Source: Kocuria palustris (GTDB lineage Bacteria; Actinomycetota; Actinomycetes; Actinomycetales; Micrococcaceae). Taken from it: a stretch of DNA of 64,000 nt. Location of the stretch: positions 196,722 to 260,721 of the forward strand of contig NZ_VDOR01000003.1 in assembly GCF_007666205.1 (NCBI RefSeq). The letters run 5' to 3'. Shown here in pieces: positions 34,668 through 43,158 of the stretch (position 1 is its first letter; every line of letters starts with the position of its first letter). Under the pieces are notes generated by a model. That model searched no databases and had not been told where the DNA came from. It worked only from the letters and a program-made list of their open reading frames with translations. The position numbers and the translations under genes are program-made.

Positions 34668-34673
34668 TAGGAT
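34668..34673 (+). promoter_or_regulatory. -10 box (TAGGAT) for the DUF3515-like gene
   Basis: TAGGAT followed by 7 bases and ATG 34681, a leaderless arrangement divergent from the thiL promoter about 100 bases away. Confidence 0.55.
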
Positions 34674-34680
34674 CACGGCC

Positions 34681-35235
34681 ATGCGAATCGGTCTCCCCGC
34701 CCCCGTCGCCGACCGCTTCCGCGGGCGGTCCGCAGTGCGTCCCTCGCCGCGGGCGACCCGGCGCAGGGGCCGTGCGGCCGCCGTCATGGCGGCGGCCGGA
34801 GGCCTCCTGCTGACCGGCTGCGGCGCGGGCGCCGTGCAGGTCGAGCCCGCCGAGGATGCGGCGAACCCGGACTGCGCGCCGGCCATGCTGGCCATGCCCG
34901 AGCAGCTCGGCGAGCAGGATCAGCGGCAGACCTCGAGCCAGGGCACCGCGGCCTTCGGCGATCCCTCGGCGGCGGTCGTGCGCTGCGGTGTGACCCCTCC
35001 GGAGCCCACGACCGATCTGTGCACCCGCGTCAACGGCGTGGACTGGCTGATCCGCGATCTCGGGGCGGAGAACCAGTGGCAGGCGACGACCTACGGGCGG
35101 GAGCCGGCCTTCGAGGTCACCTTCGACACGACGGTCGTGCCGTCGTCGACCGCACTGGTGGACATCGGCAGCGCCGTCTCCACGGTCCCGCAGACGACGC
35201 AGTGCCTCTCGGTCGAGGAGGCGCCGCAGGCCTGA
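34681..35235 (+). CDS. DUF3515-like lipoprotein
   Basis: A 184-residue secreted protein with a basic N-terminus (residues 1-33), a short hydrophobic stretch and lipobox LLTGC with C47 as the likely lipidated residue. The mature part contains four more cysteines (DCAP, RCGVT, LCTRV, QCLSV) and is negatively charged. Position between thiL and ddl, and the overall pattern, fit the actinobacterial DUF3515 family; function is unknown. It is convergent with ddl with only 8 bases between stops and no terminator hairpin visible. Confidence 0.82.
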   Translation: MRIGLPAPVADRFRGRSAVRPSPRATRRRGRAAAVMAAAGGLLLTGCGAGAVQVEPAEDAANPDCAPAMLAMPEQLGEQDQRQTSSQGTAAFGDPSAAVVRCGVTPPEPTTDLCTRVNGVDWLIRDLGAENQWQATTYGREPAFEVTFDTTVVPSSTALVDIGSAVSTVPQTTQCLSVEEAPQA

Positions 35236-35243
35236 GCCCGGGG

Positions 35244-36410
35244 TCAGCGCAGACCGACGGAGCGCTCGAGCGCGAGCATCAGCAGCTCGTCGAGCAGCTG
35301 CGCGTAGGGCAGCCCGGATGCCTCCCACATGCGCGGGTACATCGAGATCGAGGTGAAGCCCGGCATGGTGTTGACCTCGTTGATGATCGCCCGGCCGTCG
35401 TCGGTCAGGAAGAAGTCCGCGCGGGAGAGCCCCTCCCCGTCGACCGCCTCGAACGCGCGGGCGGCCGCGGAGCGGATGGCCTCCGCGGCGGGCTCGGGGA
35501 TGCGCGCGGGGCAGCTGAGCTGCGCCGAGTCCTGGGCGACGTACTTGGCCTCGAAGTCGTAGAAGGAATGCTCGTCCACGACCTCGATCTCGCCGGGCTG
35601 CGAGACCCGGGGCGGCTGCTGGCCGCGGCCCTCGAGCACCGCGCACTCGATCTCCCGGCCGCGGATGCCGGCCTCCACGACGACCTTGCGGTCGAAGCGG
35701 CGGGCCTCCTCCATCGCGGCCGTGACGGCGTCGCGGTCCGCGGGATCGTCGACCTGCGTGATCCCGAACGACGAGCCGCCGCGGGCCGGCTTGACGAACA
35801 CCGGGGCCGCGAGCCCGGCCACGTCGTCGAGCACCGCCTCCGGCTCGCTGCGCCACCGCCGGTCCCGGGCCACGATGTACGGCCCGACCTCGAGGCCTGC
35901 GGATTCGAAGGCGACCTTCATGAAGTGCTTGTCCATGGCCACGGCCGAGGACGTCACGCCGCAGCCGACGTAGCGCAGGTCCGCGAGCTCGAGCATGCCC
36001 TGGAGGGTGCCGTCCTCGCCGTAGGGCCCGTGCAGCAGCGGCAGCACCACGTCGATGTGCTCGTGGCGCTCGTCGGCCGGGCCCTCGCCGCTGATGTCGC
36101 GGATGAGCAGCTCCGTGTCGCCCGATCCCATGGGCAGCGAGACCATCTCGTGGCCGACGGGCAGCTCCGTGATGGGGTTCTCGTCGAGCAGCGCGTCGAG
36201 CTGCTCCTGGGACACCAGGAACCACTCCCCGGTGCGGGCGATCCCGATGGTCACGACGTCCCAGCGCTTCCGGTCGATCGCTCCCAGCACGCTGCGGGCG
36301 GTGATCAGGGAGATGCTGTGCTCGGCGGAGCGGCCGCCGAAGAGCACCGCCACGCGAGGGCGGGAGGCCGGGGCGCCCGTCGGGGCCGTGCCGGGATCGG
36401 TGGTGCTCAT
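35244..36410 (-). CDS. ddl: D-alanine--D-alanine ligase
   Basis: Ddl joins two D-alanines with ATP for peptidoglycan precursor synthesis. The 388-residue ATP-grasp enzyme has VLFGGRSAEHSIS at the N-terminus, PLLHGPYGEDGTLQG, FVKPARGGSSFGI, and the metal-binding end RADFFLTDDGRAIINEVNTMPGFTSISMYP. Its start overlaps the stop of the upstream gpsA gene in the ATGA manner, so the murA-plsC-gpsA-ddl series is one transcription unit. Tyr after HGP (not Phe) and the general pattern fit D-Ala-D-Ala rather than D-Ala-D-Lac ligases, though this is not conclusive. Confidence 0.95.
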   Translation of the reverse strand: MSTTDPGTAPTGAPASRPRVAVLFGGRSAEHSISLITARSVLGAIDRKRWDVVTIGIARTGEWFLVSQEQLDALLDENPITELPVGHEMVSLPMGSGDTELLIRDISGEGPADERHEHIDVVLPLLHGPYGEDGTLQGMLELADLRYVGCGVTSSAVAMDKHFMKVAFESAGLEVGPYIVARDRRWRSEPEAVLDDVAGLAAPVFVKPARGGSSFGITQVDDPADRDAVTAAMEEARRFDRKVVVEAGIRGREIECAVLEGRGQQPPRVSQPGEIEVVDEHSFYDFEAKYVAQDSAQLSCPARIPEPAAEAIRSAAARAFEAVDGEGLSRADFFLTDDGRAIINEVNTMPGFTSISMYPRMWEASGLPYAQLLDELLMLALERSVGLR

Positions 36411-37543
36411 GCGGTGGTTCCCTCCGCTTTCAGTTCGCGGCCCAGCAGCAGCGGGGCGAGGTGGTCGACGGTGATGCGGCCGTCCAGGATAGCGACGACG
36501 GCCTCGGTGATCGGCATGTCGACCCCGTGCTCGCGTGCGAGCTGCAGCACGGCGGGAGCCGACTTGAGCCCCTCGGCGGTCTGGGTCATCTCCCGCTCGA
36601 TCTGCTCGAGGGTGCGGCCCTGGCCCAGCAGGCGGCCCGCGGTGCGATTGCGCGACAGCGGCGACGAGCAGGTCGCCACCAGATCGCCGATCCCCGCCAG
36701 CCCGGCCATCGTCTCGCCGCGCGCACCGAGGGCCAGGGCCAGCCGCGTGGACTCGGCGAGACCGCGGGTGATGACGGAGGCCTTCGAGTTGTCGCCGTAG
36801 TGGCGCCCGTCGCAGATGCCGACGGACACGGCGATGACGTTCTTCGTCAGCCCCGCGATCTCCGTGCCCACCGCGTCGTTGTTGGTGTACGGCCGGAAGT
36901 AGGGAGCCGCGATCGCGCGCGCCACATCGGCGGCCAGCTGGGGGTCGGCGGCGGCGACGACCGAGGCCGTGGGCTGCTCGTCGGCGATCTCCATGGCGAG
37001 GTTCGGTCCCGAGACGATGCACAGCCGCCGCAGCCACCCCTCCCGGTCCCGCCCGCCGCGCGGGTGGCCTGCGGGGCGCCGCTCGGCCAGGACCTCGGCG
37101 ACGACCTCGCTCATCCGCAGGCCGGTCCCCCGTTCGAGCCCCTTGGCCAGCGAGACGAGCACGGCCTCGGCCTCCAGATGCTCGGACACCGCGTCGAGCT
37201 GCGAGCGCAGGGCCTGCGCCGGCAGGGCGAGCACCACGAGATCCGCGCCGCGCAGCGCCTCGGCGAGGTCCGCGGTGATCCGCAGCGGGTCGGGCAGGTG
37301 CGTGCCCGGCACATAGCGCTCGTTGACCCGGGTCCGGGCCGTGCGGGACATCGCCTCCTCGTCGCGGCCCCACAGGACCACCTCGGGCGCCGTGCCCGGC
37401 GTCTGCAGCCCCGCATCCGCGAGGACCTTGGCGAAGGTCGTGCCCCAGGACCCGGCCCCGAGCACGGCGGCGCGGCGCGGTGACCACTCGGCCCCGGCGA
37501 GCTCGGAGGGCGCGGCGCCCGCCCGGCTGCTGCGCTGCGTCAT
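36407..37543 (-). CDS. gpsA: Glycerol-3-phosphate dehydrogenase [NAD(P)+]
   Basis: GpsA reduces dihydroxyacetone phosphate to sn-glycerol 3-phosphate for phospholipid synthesis. The 378-residue protein has the Rossmann motif AVLGAGSWGTTFAKVLADAG, SGPNLAMEIA, and the catalytic lysine region GLTKNVIAVSVGI. There is a ~25-residue insertion before CIVSGPN (RRPAGHPRGGRDREG). The ATG overlaps the plsC stop (ATGA). Neighbouring plsC uses its product, so the two form a functional pair. Confidence 0.95.
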   Translation of the reverse strand: MTQRSSRAGAAPSELAGAEWSPRRAAVLGAGSWGTTFAKVLADAGLQTPGTAPEVVLWGRDEEAMSRTARTRVNERYVPGTHLPDPLRITADLAEALRGADLVVLALPAQALRSQLDAVSEHLEAEAVLVSLAKGLERGTGLRMSEVVAEVLAERRPAGHPRGGRDREGWLRRLCIVSGPNLAMEIADEQPTASVVAAADPQLAADVARAIAAPYFRPYTNNDAVGTEIAGLTKNVIAVSVGICDGRHYGDNSKASVITRGLAESTRLALALGARGETMAGLAGIGDLVATCSSPLSRNRTAGRLLGQGRTLEQIEREMTQTAEGLKSAPAVLQLAREHGVDMPITEAVVAILDGRITVDHLAPLLLGRELKAEGTTA

Positions 37544-38349
37544 CGTCGCCCCTCGATCCGGGTGTCCCATCGGGTCTCCGGCGCGGGCTCCCCGCGCAGC
37601 ACGGAGAGCTCCGCGGAGATCGCGTCGAGGATGGCCTCGGTGGCCGCCGCGGCGGCCGCGTGCGGGACGGCCGCCACGCGGGCATCGCGGCCGAGCACGC
37701 CCGGACGGTCCCCCTCGGCGGACGGGGTGCGCGTGTCCGGGTGGTCGAAGCGGCTCAGGTCCACCGGCTCCCCCACGCGCACCCGCACGCGCTTGGGCGG
37801 CCAGAGGCTCGCGTGCGGTCTCCAGTCGCGGTCCCGGCCCAGGATCTCCTGGTCCCCCCAGTGCGCCACGGGGATCACGGGGATGCCGAGCCCCAGGGCC
37901 AGCCGCGCCGCCCCCGGGTACGAGTGCATGGGCCACCGCTCGGGATCGCGGGTCAGCGTCCCCTCCGGATAGATGACGACGGCCCCGCCCTCGGCCAGCC
38001 GCTCCCGCGCGGTGCCCAGGGCGCGGACCGAGTCCCTGGTGCCGCGGTGCACGGGCACCTGCCCGATCCGCCGCAGCAGATGCCCCAGGACCGGGATGCG
38101 GAACAGCGACTCCTTGGCCAGGAACCGGGGCACCCGCCCGGCGTCGACGACCGTGAGGCCGACGGTCACCGGGTCGATCTCGGTGACGTGGTTCGCCACG
38201 ATCAGGCATGCGCCCTCGGCCGGGATGCGCTCGGCGTGCTCGACGGTGCGCCGGGCCAGGCACCGGTACGGAGCCCGCACCAGCGCATGCAGCGCCTTCA
38301 TCTCGAGCGTGAGCTCGGAGGTCCTGCCCTCGACGCGGGTGCGGCTCAT
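37540..38349 (-). CDS. plsC: 1-acyl-sn-glycerol-3-phosphate acyltransferase
   Basis: A 269-residue LPLAT-family acyltransferase. The catalytic NHVTEID (H-x4-D) lies at about residues 53-59, followed by the substrate-binding FLAKESLFR and YPEGTLTRD motifs and the proline-containing IPVIPVAHWG. It probably acylates lysophosphatidate. The open frame upstream lies within murA and is not used; ATG 38349 lies 17 bases after the murA stop, without a strong ribosome-binding site. The C-terminal ~40 residues are Ala-rich. Confidence 0.9.
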   Translation of the reverse strand: MSRTRVEGRTSELTLEMKALHALVRAPYRCLARRTVEHAERIPAEGACLIVANHVTEIDPVTVGLTVVDAGRVPRFLAKESLFRIPVLGHLLRRIGQVPVHRGTRDSVRALGTARERLAEGGAVVIYPEGTLTRDPERWPMHSYPGAARLALGLGIPVIPVAHWGDQEILGRDRDWRPHASLWPPKRVRVRVGEPVDLSRFDHPDTRTPSAEGDRPGVLGRDARVAAVPHAAAAAATEAILDAISAELSVLRGEPAPETRWDTRIEGRR

Positions 38350-38366
38350 CTGCTGCTGCCCGACGC

Positions 38367-39686
38367 TCAGGAGGCGGTCACGTCGAAGGTCGCGCCGAGG
38401 GCCTCGAGCTTCCGGGTGAAGTGCTCGTAGCCGCGCTCGATCAGCTCGACGCCGGTCACGTGCGACTGCCCCTCGGCGCTCAGCGCCGCGATCAGGTGGG
38501 AGAAGCCGCCGCGCAGGTCCGGGACGTGGATGTCCTGGGCCCGCAGCTCGGTCCGTCCGGAGATGATCGCGGAGTGCACGAAGTTCGACTGCCCGAACCG
38601 GCAGGGGGTCGAGCCCAGGCAGTCGCGGTGCAGCTGGATGTTCGCACCCATGCGCTGCAGCGCGTGGGTGAAGCCGAAGCGGTTCTCGTAGACGGTCTCG
38701 TGGACGATCGAGACGCCCTCCGCCTGCGTCAGGGCCACGACGAGCGGTTGCTGCCAGTCGGTCATGAACCCGGGGTGGACGTCGGTCTCGACGACGATCG
38801 GCTTCAGGGCGCGGCCCGGATGCGAGAAGCGGATGCCGTCCTCGCGGATGTCCAGGTCGCCGCCGACCTTCCGGAAGGTGTTGAGGAACGTCATCATGTC
38901 GGCCTGGGCGGCGCCCTCGACGAGGATGTCGCCGCCGGTGGCCAGTGCGGCCGAGCCCCAGGAGGCGGCCTCGATGCGGTCGGACATGGCCCGGTGCCGG
39001 TAGCCGGACAGGATCTCGACGCCCTCGATGTGGATCACGCGGTCCGTCTGGACCGTGATGATCGCGCCCATCTTCTGCAGGATCGCGATCAGGTCCATGA
39101 TCTCCGGCTCGGTGGCCGCCCCGCGCAGCTCGGTCCGCCCGCGGGCCCGGGTCGCCGAGAGCAGGACCTGCTCGGTCGCGCCCACCGACGGGTAGGGCAG
39201 CTCGACCTTGGCACCGTGCAGCCCGTTCGGCGCCGACATGCGGATGCCGGAGTCGAGCTTCTCGACCTTCGCGCCGAAGTGGCGCAGCACGTCCAGGTGG
39301 TAGTTGATCGGCCGGTCGCCGATCTTGCACCCGCCGAGATCCGGGATGAAGGCCTCGCCCAGCGTGTGCAGCAGCGGGCCGCACAGCAGGATCGGGATCC
39401 GGGAGTCGCCGGCGTGGGCGTCGATGTCGGCGTGCTGGGCGCGGACCACGTTCGAGGGGTCCAGGGTCAGCGTCCCCTGGCCGTCGTTGTCGACCTCGAC
39501 CCCGTGCAGGGCCAGCAGATCGGTGACGACCTGGACGTCCTTGATGTGCGGGACGTTCTGCAGGGTCGAGGGCGTGGAGCCCAGCAGCGCGGCCACCATG
39601 GCCTTGGGAACGAGGTTCTTGGCTCCTCGGACCCTGATGGTCCCCTGCAGGGGCACTCCGCCCGTGATGGTCAGTGCGCTGGACAT
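38367..39686 (-). CDS. murA: UDP-N-acetylglucosamine 1-carboxyvinyltransferase
   Basis: MurA transfers enolpyruvate from PEP to UDP-GlcNAc, the first committed peptidoglycan step and the target of fosfomycin. The 439-residue protein has the RVRGAKNLVPKAMVAALL start, and C120 in DLGGCKIGDRP occupies the place of the catalytic Cys115 of E. coli, so fosfomycin sensitivity is expected at this residue. The HPGFMTDWQQ and ENRF stretches are typical. It is the first gene of murA-plsC-gpsA-ddl, with its own promoter in the 311-bp gap before leuD. Confidence 0.95.
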   Translation of the reverse strand: MSSALTITGGVPLQGTIRVRGAKNLVPKAMVAALLGSTPSTLQNVPHIKDVQVVTDLLALHGVEVDNDGQGTLTLDPSNVVRAQHADIDAHAGDSRIPILLCGPLLHTLGEAFIPDLGGCKIGDRPINYHLDVLRHFGAKVEKLDSGIRMSAPNGLHGAKVELPYPSVGATEQVLLSATRARGRTELRGAATEPEIMDLIAILQKMGAIITVQTDRVIHIEGVEILSGYRHRAMSDRIEAASWGSAALATGGDILVEGAAQADMMTFLNTFRKVGGDLDIREDGIRFSHPGRALKPIVVETDVHPGFMTDWQQPLVVALTQAEGVSIVHETVYENRFGFTHALQRMGANIQLHRDCLGSTPCRFGQSNFVHSAIISGRTELRAQDIHVPDLRGGFSHLIAALSAEGQSHVTGVELIERGYEHFTRKLEALGATFDVTAS

Positions 39687-39727
39687 GGTCTCCCGATCTG
39701 CCGAGTCCGTACGGCATTGCTCGCGGC

Positions 39728-39761
39728 GCAGAGCGGTCGCGCTCTGCGAGGGACCATCCTA
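39728..39761 (-). promoter_or_regulatory. murA promoter -10 (TAGGAT) with an adjacent inverted repeat
   Basis: A TAGGAT box (39756-39761, minus) predicts transcription from about 39749. A perfect 9-bp inverted repeat CGCAGAGCG-N4-CGCTCTGCG (39727-39748) begins exactly there, so it could be an operator or a 5'-end hairpin. The rest of the 39687-39997 gap shows no gene. Confidence 0.45.
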
Positions 39762-39997
39762 CGAGAGGACGGCACCCCGGATTCACCGGACGCTCATGGA
39801 CATTTCATCTTCTCCGGGCCGAGGGGCGCTCGGCGCGGCAGGCGGGCGCACCGGCGGACGGGCCCCTCGGAGCTCGTCCGCCCAGTCTGCCGCCGGAGGC
39901 GCCCGCGGTCCCGTCGACGAGCCCGCCGGGAGGCGCCTGTGCGCGAATTCCCAGGATCGCCGCGATGCCCGGGACTGTCGCGCCCGGCGGCGAGGCT

Positions 39998-40597
39998 TCA
40001 GGTCCGGGCGGGCAGCGTCGTGGGCAGCCAAGCCGGTCGACCGGCCTCGAAGGAGCGGATGGCGTCCTCGTGCTGCAGCGTCAGCCCGATGTCGTCGAGG
40101 CCCTCGGCCAGCCGCCAGGCCGTGTACTCGTCGATCCGGAACGGCACCGTGACCGTCCCGACCGAGACCGTGCGGGCCTGCAGGTCGACCGTGGTGGGCA
40201 CGGCCGGCTCGGCCTCGATCTGCTTCCACAGCAGGTCGATGTCGGACTGCTCGACCTGCGCGGCCAGCAGGCCCTGCTTGCCCGCGTTGCCGCGGAAGAT
40301 GTCCGCGAACCGCGAGGAGACCACGACCCGGAAGCCGTAGTCGCGCAGCGCCCAGACGGCGTGCTCTCGGGAGGAGCCCGTGCCGAAGTCGGGCCCGGCC
40401 ACCAGGATGCTGGCGTCGCGGTACTCGTCCTGGTTGAGCACGAAGTCGTCGTGCGTGCGCCACTGGGCGAACAGCGCGTCCTCGAAGCCGGTCTTGGTGA
40501 TCCGCTTGAGGTAGACGGCGGGGATGATCTGGTCGGTGTCGACGTTGGACTCGCGCAGCGGGGCCGCGATGCCGGTGTGGGTGGTGAACTTCTCCAC
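39998..40597 (-). CDS. leuD: 3-isopropylmalate dehydratase small subunit
   Basis: LeuD forms the swivel domain of isopropylmalate isomerase, which converts 2- to 3-isopropylmalate in leucine synthesis. The 199-residue protein has the family features [28 protein letters not shown] and [18 protein letters not shown]. The GTG start follows a strong AGGAGG site. It lies 69 bases after leuC in the same operon. Its length is typical. Confidence 0.95.
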   Translation of the reverse strand: MEKFTTHTGIAAPLRESNVDTDQIIPAVYLKRITKTGFEDALFAQWRTHDDFVLNQDEYRDASILVAGPDFGTGSSREHAVWALRDYGFRVVVSSRFADIFRGNAGKQGLLAAQVEQSDIDLLWKQIEAEPAVPTTVDLQARTVSVGTVTVPFRIDEYTAWRLAEGLDDIGLTLQHEDAIRSFEAGRPAWLPTTLPART

Positions 40598-40666
40598 GGT
40601 GTCCTCCTGGGGGCTCCGGGACGTGCCGGAGGCGATGGTCGGGGCGGGTTCCGTCGGGAGCCGGGC

Positions 40667-42103
40667 TCAGGCGGTGATCGGCTCGAGGTCCGACGGCGCC
40701 GAGAGCGTCCCGCGCACCGCGGTGGCGGCGGCGACGACGGGCGAGACCAGATGGGTGCGCCCGCCCTTGCCCTGGCGGCCCTCGAAGTTGCGGTTGGAGG
40801 TCGAGGCGCAGCGCTGGCCGGGGGCGAGCTGATCGGGGTTCATGCCCAGGCACATCGAGCAGCCGGCGAAGCGCCAGTCCGCGCCGAAGTCCCGGAAGAC
40901 CTGGTCCAGCCCCTCCTCCTGGGCCTGCAGCCGGACCTTCTGGGAGCCGGGGACCACCATCATCTCGACGCCCTCGGCCTTGGTGCGGCCGCGGACGACC
41001 TCCGCGGCCAGGCGCAGGTCCTCGATGCGCGAGTTCGTGCACGAGCCGAGGAAGACGACGTCCACGGGCACCTCCTTCAGCGGCGTCCCCGGGGTCAGGT
41101 CCATGTAGTGCAGGGCGCGCCGCGCCGCGTCCTTCGCGCTGTCGTCGGCGAAGTCCTCGGGATCCGGGACGGACCCGGACAGCGAGGTGCCCTGGCCCGG
41201 GTTGGTCCCCCAGGTCACGAACGGCTCGAGCCGATCGGCGTCGATGACCACCTCCGCGTCGAACACGGCGTCGTCGTCGGTGCGCAGGCTGCGCCAGTGC
41301 TCGACCGCCTGGTCCCACAGCTCGCCCTCGGGCGCGTGCGGGCGGCCCCTGACGTAGTCGAAGGTGGTCTCGTCCGGGGCGATCATCCCCGCGCGGGCCC
41401 CGGCCTCGATCGACATGTTGCAGATCGTCATGCGGGCCTCCATCGACAGCTCCTCGATGGCGCTGCCGCGGTACTCCAGCACGTAGCCCTGGCCGCCGCC
41501 CGTGCCGATCTCGGCGATCACGGCCAGGATGATGTCCTTCGAGGAGACGCCGGGGCGCAGGCGGCCGTCCACGCGGATCGACATGGTCTTGAACGGGGCC
41601 AGGGGCAGGGTCTGGGTGGCCATCACGTGCTCCACCTCGGAGGTGCCGATGCCCAGGGCCAGCGAGCCGAACGCGCCGTGGGTCGAGGTGTGCGAGTCCC
41701 CGCACACGACCGTCATGCCGGGCATGGTCAGTCCGAGCTGCGGCCCGACGACGTGGACGATGCCCTGCTCGTCGTCGCCGAGCGGGTGCAGGCGGACGCC
41801 GAACTCCCGGGCGTTCGAGCGCAGGGCCTCGATCTGCTTGCGCGAGGTCGCGTCGGCGATCGTGGAGAAGATGTCCTCGGTGGGGGTGTTGTGGTCCTCG
41901 GTGCCGAGCGTGAGGTCCGTGCGCCGCAGCGGGCGCCCGGCCAGGCGCAGCCCCTCGAAGGCCTGCGGCGAGGTGACCTCGTGGATCAGGTGCAGGTCGA
42001 TGTAGAGCAGATCCGGCTGCCCGTTCTCGCCGCGGCGCACGAGGTGCTGCTCCCAGACCTTCTCGGCCAGGGTGCGAGGTGCTGACGGGGTCTCGGTCGA
42101 CAT
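40667..42103 (-). CDS. leuC: 3-isopropylmalate dehydratase large subunit
   Basis: LeuC carries the [4Fe-4S] cluster of isopropylmalate isomerase. The 478-residue aconitase-family protein shows the cluster cysteines in [13 protein letters not shown] and [14 protein letters not shown], and the substrate-binding [19 protein letters not shown] ribosome-binding site precedes ATG 42103. It is transcribed with leuD and divergently from the IclR-type regulator, the NdgR/LtbR arrangement known in Streptomyces and Corynebacterium. Confidence 0.96.
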   Translation of the reverse strand: MSTETPSAPRTLAEKVWEQHLVRRGENGQPDLLYIDLHLIHEVTSPQAFEGLRLAGRPLRRTDLTLGTEDHNTPTEDIFSTIADATSRKQIEALRSNAREFGVRLHPLGDDEQGIVHVVGPQLGLTMPGMTVVCGDSHTSTHGAFGSLALGIGTSEVEHVMATQTLPLAPFKTMSIRVDGRLRPGVSSKDIILAVIAEIGTGGGQGYVLEYRGSAIEELSMEARMTICNMSIEAGARAGMIAPDETTFDYVRGRPHAPEGELWDQAVEHWRSLRTDDDAVFDAEVVIDADRLEPFVTWGTNPGQGTSLSGSVPDPEDFADDSAKDAARRALHYMDLTPGTPLKEVPVDVVFLGSCTNSRIEDLRLAAEVVRGRTKAEGVEMMVVPGSQKVRLQAQEEGLDQVFRDFGADWRFAGCSMCLGMNPDQLAPGQRCASTSNRNFEGRQGKGGRTHLVSPVVAAATAVRGTLSAPSDLEPITA

Positions 42104-42237
42104 GGTGGTCCTTCCGGCAGGAGGGTCCGCGGCTCCCGGTCAGAGCCCGCGGGCGGCTTCGGCGGCCTCCGGGTCGCGGCGCGTCGTGACTCCAGGATCC
42201 GCCCGCGGCCCCCATCCCGCCACAGTCCTGGCGGTCA

Positions 42238-42260
42238 TCTCGGATTCTGAGACGTAGTAT
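42238..42260 (+). promoter_or_regulatory. Regulator promoter (-10 TAGTAT) with a possible operator
   Basis: TAGTAT (42255-42260) lies 6 bases before the regulator's ATG, a leaderless arrangement. Directly upstream is a 15-bp near-palindrome TCTCGGATTCTGAGA (42238-42252, one G-T mismatch), well placed for autoregulation and repression of divergent leuCD. Inferred from symmetry and position. Confidence 0.5.
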
Positions 42261-42266
42261 CGCAAC

Positions 42267-43043
42267 ATGGACAGCACTCCGCTCACCGGCCGGCACGCCG
42301 CCCTCCCGCCCGCAGAGGCCGGATCCTCGTTCTCCCCCAGCGGGGTCGGCGTGATCGACAAGGCCTCCGAGATCCTCGACGTGCTCGAGGCCGGCCCCGC
42401 ATCGCTGGCCCAGCTCGTCTCGGCCACCGGGTACTCGCGCCCGACCGTCCATCGGCTGGCCTCCGCGCTGGCGCACCACCGGCTGCTGGGCCGGGACATG
42501 CAGGGCCGCTTCGTGCTCGGGCCGCGGCTCGTCGAGCTCTCGTCGGCCGCCGGGGAGGACCGGCTGATCGCGGCCGCCGGCCCGACCCTGGTCCAGCTGC
42601 GCGACGCCACGGGAGAATCGGCGCAGATCTTCCGCCGGCAGGGCGAGTGGCGCGTGTGCGTGGCCTCCTCGGAGCGCCCGATCGGACTGCGGGACACGAT
42701 CCCGGTGGGCACGCAGCTGTCCATGAAGGCCGGATCGGCCGCGCAGGTGCTCATCGCGTGGGAGGATCACGGCCGCCTGCTCGAGGGCCTGCACGGGGCC
42801 CGCTTCACCGCGACGATGCTCGCGGGGGTCCGGCGGCGCGGCTGGTCGCAGTCGATCGGCGAGCGGGAGACCGGCATCGCGTCCGTCTCCGCGCCGGTGC
42901 GAGGGCCATCGGGGCGGGTCATCGCCGCCGTGTCCATCTCGGGCCCGATCGAGCGGCTCACCCGGCAGCCTGGCCGCCTGCATGCCGAGACCGTGGTCGC
43001 GGCCGCCCGGCAGCTCACGCAGGCCATCCGCCCCGGGGCCTGA
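42267..43043 (+). CDS. IclR-family regulator, probable NdgR/LtbR
   Basis: A 258-residue IclR-type transcription factor: winged helix-turn-helix at ~28-90 (GVIDKASEILDVLEAGPAS, then YSRPTVHRLASAL) and an effector-binding domain from ~105 (VPVGTQLSMKAGSAAQVLIAW, SVSAPVRGPSGRVIAAVSISG). Divergent placement next to leuCD matches NdgR of Streptomyces and LtbR of Corynebacterium, which control leucine and tryptophan pathway genes. The match is by context plus family; the gene symbol is left open. An N-terminal ~28-residue extension is unlike those homologues. Confidence 0.87.
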   Translation: MDSTPLTGRHAALPPAEAGSSFSPSGVGVIDKASEILDVLEAGPASLAQLVSATGYSRPTVHRLASALAHHRLLGRDMQGRFVLGPRLVELSSAAGEDRLIAAAGPTLVQLRDATGESAQIFRRQGEWRVCVASSERPIGLRDTIPVGTQLSMKAGSAAQVLIAWEDHGRLLEGLHGARFTATMLAGVRRRGWSQSIGERETGIASVSAPVRGPSGRVIAAVSISGPIERLTRQPGRLHAETVVAAARQLTQAIRPGA

Positions 43044-43098
43044 GGCCCCGGCCCTCCGGAGGCTGGGCGCGCCCGGTGCGCCCCGGGAGCGGACGGAC

Positions 43099-43144
43099 GA
43101 CGGGGCCGCATCCGCCCGTGCTCCGGGTCGGATGCGGCCCCGTC
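43099..43144. terminator. Bidirectional hairpin terminator
   Basis: A perfect 16-bp stem (43099-43114 with 43129-43144, 14-base loop) between the convergent regulator and GTPase genes. Confidence 0.8.
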
Positions 43145-43158
43145 CGCGCCGCCTCTGC

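Noticed and set aside
38367-39786. Continuous open frame running from plsC through the murA region
   Set aside because: Upstream part is Arg/Pro-rich shadow of murA; PlsC homology begins only at ATG 38349.
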